A stretch of DNA of 64,000 nucleotides. Origin: Glossina fuscipes. Lineage: Eukaryota; Arthropoda; Insecta; Diptera; Glossinidae. This document shows positions 28,401-37,400 of the stretch, piece after piece. The DNA lies in NCBI RefSeq assembly GCF_014805625.2, contig NW_023998415.1:35098447-35162446 (forward strand). Direction: 5' to 3'. A program made the translations under genes and the position numbers. Position 1 is the first letter of the stretch, and each line of letters begins with the position of its first letter. The notes beneath the pieces are model-generated. The model made no database searches. It saw only the letters and a program-made list of their open reading frames with translations, and was not told where the DNA came from.

Positions 28401-31400
28401 TAAGATAGATACATTTTTTATTAAACCAATCGATTCAGAATCATATTGTGAATTGATCTAAGCCAGTTTGTCCGTCCGTCTGATGTCTGTTCGTGCATTC
28501 TTGCGATATTAAGATGAAATTTCGTACAGCGACGCGCGCTATTGAAAATGGTCCCCTTTCTCGACCACTCCCCATACGATGCCCTATTCAGAAAATTCGT
28601 TGTATGGAAAAAAATTGCAATTTTCCAAAATTCTCGGCAAAGGTGGCTAAGTAGTAGTATTTCGACATTCTAAATTGGTATGAAATCTTTGGACTGGCTG
28701 ACGCAAATTTTTGAACCCCCCGATAAAAACGTATAGTTTCCAATGCTTCATGATGGAAATTATATCTAATTTAACATACCAAGTTTGGAGCATCTCCGAT
28801 TATTTTTTGGATACTACACTAATAAGGAGTTTCACGAAACTTCATTTTTTTTTTAGACCAGAAAAGTTTAAGTTTTTATATGATATATGGCAATGAAAAG
28901 TAACCCTTAATAGTAATTTCATACAAAAACAAAAATTGTGTTAGAGAATGTGGTGTAAGATATTTAATAATCGGCCTTGCGCTACTGCAGTGTTCTTACT
29001 TGTTTTACCAGATATTTGTTTTGTTTTTATTGAATAATAAAATGATATTAATTTGATAGTGGATTGTGAAGTATTCAAATTTTTTGCTATGCCGTTTGTT
29101 GATTGGCGTGGATTTTGCTTCAATGTCGCCCCTAAAAGGCTATTGTCATAGTCGGAAGGAAGGCCCGCCTTTTAAGGTCGTATCGCCAGAACGGAATTTT
29201 ACAAACCAATTTCTAACTGCCCGATCAGTTATGAGTCCTTCACCGAATTCGCTCAATATATTTTCAGCTGTCGCCTTAGCGCTATTGCATTGTTTAAATT
29301 CCCATAGCATTACATATCGAATATGCACTTTTTGACTCTCACCACAATTGACAGACAAGATTAACTGAATCGTGATCTATTTAGTGAAAACAAAAACTCG
29401 TTTGTGTTGGTAACTTATAGCGGGTGAAGTTGAACAAAAGATTCTACCTATGTACACTGGAAGTTATTTATGACTCGACCTAATATTTAAAAAAAAAAAA
29501 ATCTCTCTTCTTCACTTAACGGAAGTTTTGAATTTGAAGAAAAGAGTGTATTACCCGGAAAAAGACCATTTGCTGGTAACTTGCAACCTAATGGTCTATC
29601 TGCTTATTTCTGACTTCTCGACTACACTAGCAGATGCCTTTGGAAAGTGTTCATAGTTCATTTTAAAGCATTTTCAAAAATATATTGTTACATTGTTGTA
29701 ATAAGGACTAGGGTCCGCTCAAAAGCAAGCACGAGGCTGCGACCGATTCGAAAGCTTTCAGAGCTCCTACAAAGAAATGAAAAATTTCGGATGAACTTAC
29801 TGATCTTGATTATCAATGCTTCTATTAAATTATATATTTTCCTGGCTTTAGCTCTACAGCACATGTAAAAGTTTTAAACGCATTTATCTCGAAATGCGAT
29901 TTTGAAAATGACACTCAACATAACAAGTTTCATTTTTTTCATACGAATTTTTTATAGTATTTTTAAAACGACATTCTCTAGTGAAAGGCGTAAGGTATTT
30001 TCACATACTCACCAGTTGCATAAAAATCAATATATCTAAATAATCCTATGTGTGAATATAGATTAAATGTTTTTTTTGTTTTTCTTTTTTTAGATTCGTA
30101 TTTTTACCAGTTACACTGGCACTGCAAACATCTCAAGAGAATGGCTGCGTTGTTGTCATTTTTTAATAGTTTTTCTAAAACAGTTTGTTTTTTTAATACT
30201 TCAGTGTACGCCTACTAACTTTATTAGATACTACCAATCTGTTACCTTACTTTCCATTACGAGAAAAAGTGGTAAAACCGTCTTTTTATACCCTACATCA
30301 GTTATGATATGATGATGGCTTAAGACAGACCCACTTGTTATCAAAGCTTGCCTCTTCCTCTGTCTGCCCGTCCGTCTGATGTTTATCCATATATTCTTGC
30401 GTTCAACCTACCGATCACAATTGTTGAGATGTTTTGATGAAATTTAGTGCACTTGTTATCAAAGCTTGCCTCTTCCTCTGTCTGCCCATCCGTCTGATGT
30501 TTATCCATATATTCTTGCGTTCAACCTACCGATCATAATTGTTGAGATGTTTTGATGAAATTTAGTGCACTGATATGCCTTGACCCAATGATGAAGGCTA
30601 TTGAAAATGGTATGGATCGGTTCACTTTTTCGACCAATCCTCGTAAAACGCCTTATATTGAAAAGTCATTGGGTAAAACTATCTCGATCGTTTAAATTGG
30701 TGTGAAAAATTTGGTTCGCCTGAGTTAATTTTCGGAACCCGCTCTCATGAATCTCTATATGGTAGATATATGTGAATTTTATGCCAAAAGTTAATTCATA
30801 ATAGTAAGTTGGCACAGAGATTAACCTTACCGAATTTGAACCACGTAGGTGTATTTTTGGCCGATTTGAACATCCCCCAATATAATGTGTCATTTTTGTA
30901 GCGTAGGATATATAATGGTCGGCCTTACCCGACTATAGTGTTCTTGTACTGTCGTTGTGTAAGTTGAAAATGCCACTTGACACAATTAATTATTGAAATA
31001 TTCCATACGAATTTCATGTGTTTGTTGCTCAATGATGGAAATATTGACAATATATCTATCTGTGTACCGAATTCATAAGAAATGGCTGGCAATGTGCAAG
31101 TCATGATATGCAAAAATACTTTAGGTATTGTGCGACCAGTGGAGGTATATGCACATGAAACCTTTAAGCTATTAATAGAGGAGAAGATATCAAAATTTGC
31201 GACACACGCACACGCACACGCACACTCACACACACTTATGCTTGTTAATAGCAGTAATGTATAAGAGCAGATCAACTGACACCTTCGTTGTCAAAGAAGA
31301 AGCTTTTTAACAATATTAAAATGTTCCCTGCGCTTGCACAATACAGTCTTCAAACAAGAAATTCTTCATAAGTTTGTACGATCTTGGCGTGTCATTTACC

Positions 31401-34400
31401 ATTCGGTTTACATTCTTGTGCCTTGAAGCGAATTCACTGGAATCATTGCATAGTATCCGCATTTGAGTAAAGAGTTTCCAAATACTTTAAGAATTTTGAA
31501 TAACGCGAATAAACGGGTCCTTAGGCGGACATACTTAATACGGGTTAGAATCTTAAGTTCATCAAGAGTGATTCAGAAAGATTATATAATAATATAAGAT
31601 AGCGATTAGATAAGTTTATCACAAATCTATCCTTTAACAGCAGTGTGAAACGAATAAAAAATATAATTTTAATTATTTCAGTATTATAATGGATTAAATT
31701 AAAAAATGTTCTCATCGTTAATTTTAATTTAATTTGGTACACAATAGCCATAGCAAGCAGTTAATTTTGCATTCCAATACAAATCGTGGCAGGTGTTAAT
31801 GTAACCTATATGCCCATTGCATTGTATAAATTTATGACAATCGCCAGGATACGGTAGATACCTTTGATTGCTCTGTGCACACAAATCATTGCATAGCTGG
31901 CAGTCGTTTTCTTTTATACGATTTTCTTCATTTACCGAAGGATGCGGTTGCAAAACTTTCCTGACCTTTGTGACCTGAATTTTGTGATTGTTATTTACGC
32001 AGTTTGCAACTTCCGGATTATCGCATCGATTCGCTAAAGCATTCCAATGTAAATTATCTGGACACCATTGAACTTTAGCAAGACCATAATGGCATATATA
32101 GTATCGTCGGCAATCGTTAGGATGAGGTAACATTACTCCCTCTAAACCGTCACAAGCCGGCCAAGGTCGTATAATGTCTTCTACATTAGGAATCTAAAAT
32201 TTCTTTCATTTATTAAGTCTATGAATTCAAAATAATAATAATAATTTTCAATTCACCTGATCCTCTTGAGATTGTAGGCCTTCGATTAGGAGGAAGCAAC
32301 AAATGACCCTTAACAGAATGTTCATGTTGTTTAAAAATTTTGTATGAATTTATTTCGATTTCTTAATAACAACTGTTAATAAAATTTCATTAGATAGTCC
32401 TTTTATACTCACATTATGCCACTTATCATATTTATAACAACAAATAAATTTCAATTGCAATTTCAATTGGACTTTTTTGCCATTGTAAAGAAGTGTTCGT
32501 CGAAATTGATACTTGAGTTCTTTATCGAACAATAATCTGATAATTTTCCATTGATAGCCTTAATCTTTGCTTTTATTTTTTTCAAATTCTTTTCGAATAT
32601 ATCAATAATTTTGATATGTAATTACTTGCAGTAGTTCTATAGAGTGTCTCAAAATATACGCAACATTTGAATTAATTCATTTAATTGGAATTTTTTTATT
32701 CTACATAGGACGTTAGGGTCAAGTTAGGAATAGCACATCGTGCAAATGGCCTTCCATGGCTTCGCTGGCTCTTCTATCAAAATTCTGATTTCCGAAACGT
32801 GATACCAAAACTTGAACGCACAAACAGCGGCAAATTGAAATCTTGCGTAAATCTTGATGTTGGGGACGAATCTCGCATACCTACCACCATTAAAATCTTT
32901 GACGCCGAATGCTTTTATTTATTATCATAAAGAAGTGAATAAGATAAAATTTATCTTTCATCTTTTACTTCACAAAGAAAAATTAACCCTTCACTTCGCG
33001 ACGTCCACCGCAATTAATTTAGAAATGACGCACTTAGCTTGGCGTCTTCGATTCTTCAACCTATTTCATTTGATACCCATATCGCTGGCATTATTAAGAA
33101 AAAATCAATTTACTGGATCGTGGGGTCCACTACATTTATTTGGAAATTAGAGCATTTCCCGGAAGATGCAGGAAAAATGCAAAATAGTTTCAAACATTCT
33201 CTCTCGTTTACCGTACCTGATTAATAATTATAAAACCTCAAAGAGGGAAACGAAGAGAATTTAATCACTTGTAACTTTGAACGGGCATGGCTGATTTTCT
33301 TCATTTTTACGCAACAAATGATGTAGAGATTTTCGTAAAGTCAACGTGGATAACATTAGCCTTTTATCTTTCATAATTCATTTGAAATGCGTTTAGTTTA
33401 CGCTTCACTGCGAGCTTCCGCTCGAATCAATTTGACTCGCTTTCAGTATCAACCTGCATGCAAAAGCTTCCAATGCTTCTAATCAAATTTAAAGTGGATA
33501 ATTTTTGCGACAACGAAAAGTGTCAACAACACACACTACACAAGCGTACAAACGACAAGATATGACCCAATCAATTCAAAATTTCCTGCTAATCAAGAAT
33601 ATATATATATATATCTTATAGGGTCTCTGAAGCGTTTCTCTCAGCGTTACAAAAGTGTACAGTGGTGGGTATATATATAAAAAAAAAAAAAAGAAAGAAA
33701 CAACATATATTATTAATGAAATTATTAATTTCATAAAAATGCGAGAATTTCATCACCATGCACAGGCATCGCAGACTGTTAGCAAATCAAAGGAATATCT
33801 TCAAGTTGAACACTTGTAAAATTTTACAGCAGTGCTAACTACCAATAGCAGCTGAAAGAACTTTCTAAATAAATTTTGGACAAGCTAACTATTACGAATG
33901 TAATAATAATGCCATTCACACCTCGCCTCCTGAAGTTGGCAGATATGTTATTAACAGAGACGTGTTCCGCATTGAAAGCAACATTAAAAGTTATTAGCTT
34001 TCCTTTTGCGTTACACGCTCTCTTCACTTTTGAGTATTATACTAGGAGAGGGGCTTTAAAAATCGTAGTTTTTGACTTGCAAACAGGAAAAGTAAAGATT
34101 AAAATTTATAAGGGACAGAATTGAATATTGGTTGTTACGACAACGGCATATTCACTGGATATACGAGGGCTTCGTATATCGTATCAGATATATCGTATAC
34201 ATTTTAAATCACATTTTTATATACAACTTGATGGCACTTCACAGATAAATGAAATAAGTAGGAAACAAATTTTACGTCTATCGAATCTCTTATACATATA
34301 CACGGCACATACAAGGTACTTATAAAACACGGTTCCAATACAACGCTGTGCAAAGTAATTGCACCACTTTATGATATTTAAGTTAAAATGAGAAAATAAA

Positions 34401-34448
34401 AAAGTTTCGCATACCATGACTTGCACGAAGTAATCGTGTTAACCGGGA

Positions 34449-34486
<38 letters not shown>

Positions 34487-37400
34487 AGTTATAGCAAACA
34501 TCATGCAATTTAGTGAATTGACGAGAATGGTCAGATTTTTACCAACTGAACGTGACAATTATTTTTTTTTTTGGTTTGTTAACTTGACGAGAGTAATAGA
34601 AAAAAATTTCAGAAATGTATATTTGTTCACTAATAACCCATAATAAAATCTAATTTCATTACATGAGCAGGCACAGATAACTAAATTCATTTTGCTATTC
34701 ATGCTATTCAAGAGTATATATGTCTACCTTGGACGGATATTTCAGAAAATTTCAAATACTCCTCTTAGTGGGCGTAGCAATTTCGCAAAATTTTTACGGA
34801 TAAGAACATTATAGTCGGGTAAGGCCGAGCACATGCTCTGGCACAATTCTTATTTTTATTCTAGAATAAAAAAATTATATCTTGTTTTCAAGTGGGGAAA
34901 CGGGCCCAAAATGGAACCTAATGTAGTACAAGTTTAATCCTTACTTAGGCAGGCCCCAAAAAATGGCGTAGATGGTCCAAATTTTGTACAGTTCATTTTT
35001 GTATAAAATTATTATAATAGTATGGGTCAATTTCCATCACCACTTGGTAAAATTTACGTTTTTCTACCCTATAAAGGGTGAATTTTCGTGAAAATCCTTA
35101 TTAGTGTAGGGTTCAAAAAATAAGCCACGAAGGTTTCGATTTGATACATTTAATTTTTCTCTGTTAAATAGCTATTATGTTATAATTTTCTTGTGAACTT
35201 CAATTTTCGTTATATGAGGGGGTTTAAAAATAATCCCAGCCGGTTCAAAGTTTCCGTACCAATTTAGAATGCCGAAATACTGTTACGTAGCCAGTTTTGC
35301 CGAAAAATTTTGAAAATTGCAATTTTTTTCGCATTCCTCATATAACGAAAAATTGGTCCAATCCAAACTATTTTCAATAGCATTCATCCTGAGTACTAAT
35401 TGACATGGACAAACATCAGACGGACAGATGGACAGATGGACAGACTGATTTAGATTAATTAAGATTATGATTCCGAATCGATCGGTATAATAAAAGGTGG
35501 GCCTATTTTAAGCCCTTCTATGTGTTACATACGACCACACTAACTTAATATACCCTTTACAATAAGCGGTGTGTACGATATAATCATAAATTGTTTTTGT
35601 AAAACATGTAAAAGAACATGTTAAGGTTACATCATATCACGTTGCTTGGGAACTGCTGTTTGCTGTCTTCATCGAAACGAGCAGCAATTTGTTTCACTTT
35701 AATATTTTCCAATTGCTCGCATTTGCATTCATGACAACGAGTGCAAATAAAATTGGTTGAGATTAGTCTACTTTGAATCCTACTACGTTCATTAAGGAAA
35801 TAAGAGAAAATGATTTCTAAAAATATTATTCGAATGTTTTTGCCCACGCACTTCAGTGCAGATTTTTAATTGCATTTATTTCCATTTGTTATTTGTAATG
35901 CTGTGTATTTCCTGTCACTGATGACAATATGAAAGCATCAAATCGGATCAGTGATATAATGTATATGAGATTGCTATAAGCCCGTAAAAGTTGCGTATCA
36001 GTGACCTAATATCGATTTTGTTTATATTGAGTAAGCAACAGTAGTAATTCAATTAAAATGATTGATTTTGCATTGACTTTCGAAAAGTAAAGAAGCCATA
36101 ACTATTGAATTGTCTCTATAACATTTTCAGGTTGACGGCGAAGAGTATATATCAATGGAATTAAATTTTTTACGTTTGCCATGTGCTACGCAATATATTA
36201 AAGTGCGTGATGGGCCATCGTTATCTTCGACACTTTTAACGGAATTGCAGGGTGGCGACACAATACATTCAACTGACGCAATTGGAGAAAATATGAATGT
36301 ACCATTACGCTTAGAATCCGGTCGAGCGCAATTATTATTAGAATTTTTTGCGGGCGAAGAGTCCTCTTTAACAAATCAAACCGGCTTAATGTGCACGGGC
36401 GGTTTTTTAGCGAATGTCGAACAATTAAGTAAGAGTAGTTTTTGTCGATTAGATGCAGAACTTTTGCTTAAATATTTTTCTATGAAAATAGCTAAAAACT
36501 CATCGGAAACCTCGGCAGCCACTTTACTGATTGCTACCGGATTAACAGTGAAAAGCCGGTCAATATTAAAAAGGCCTCAGTTAGCTGCCAAGTTCACATT
36601 GGTGCACGTGAGTGCGATAATATTTGCCAGCATTATTATTTTAATAAGTGCTTTATTAGGTGGGCTAATTGATTACGACGTTATTGATTTTTATATAATA
36701 AAATTTTTTTTAAATTTCAATCTCTCTAGGTGCCCAATATGTTTTGCGCTATCGTAAATATCATTTGGCGGTGGCGCGAAGCAGAGATGAAGGTTCGCGA
36801 TTGCATACGCCCAGAGCTTCGATGAGTTCGTTACAAGGACCGCCTTCTCGAGCCCTCTCCACCACGACTTTAATATCGGAAGTGATTTACATGGTCAAAA
36901 TGCGTCCCAAACGTCATCTACGCCATTCTATACTCAGAGAAAGCATTGATGCTGAAAATTTAGCGCGCGAAACTGAACTGAATGATTCACGAGTTAAGGA
37001 GTCCATGGTTAACTGGTGAGTCGGTATATAACACGTAATATTCTGTAAAAAATTAAAAATAAAAGAAAATTAATCATTAATTGATTTATTTATTTTTTTT
37101 TTGTTTTTTTTGTTTTTTTTGTTGTTTTTTTTTTAATTTTTACAAGTGTTGAAGAATTTGGCAGCAACGGATCTATAATCACTTTAAGAAATGCAATAAT
37201 ATCTCCTATAACTGAGACTTTAAGCCAAAGTCCTTCGTACGCGGAAGAGATTTTGAACAGCGATTCATTAAACTCGGCTGCGGGTGAAGGCGACGACGAA
37301 GAAAATGTTCATAGTTGTGGTACTTTGACACGCAAAGACAGCTCCAAAGATAATGAAAGTATTGTATCATCGGGTATGAGTTCAATTTGTTATAGTCCAT

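Larger units (their letters stand above)
23635..36130 (+). other. Intron 4 of TSP1/CUB gene (12.5 kb)
   Basis: Hosts the antisense CBM14 gene, two mariner relics and five or more DINE-1-like copies. The stretches 25600-26640 and 32640-34740 show only T-rich and AT-rich unique DNA. Confidence 0.8.
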
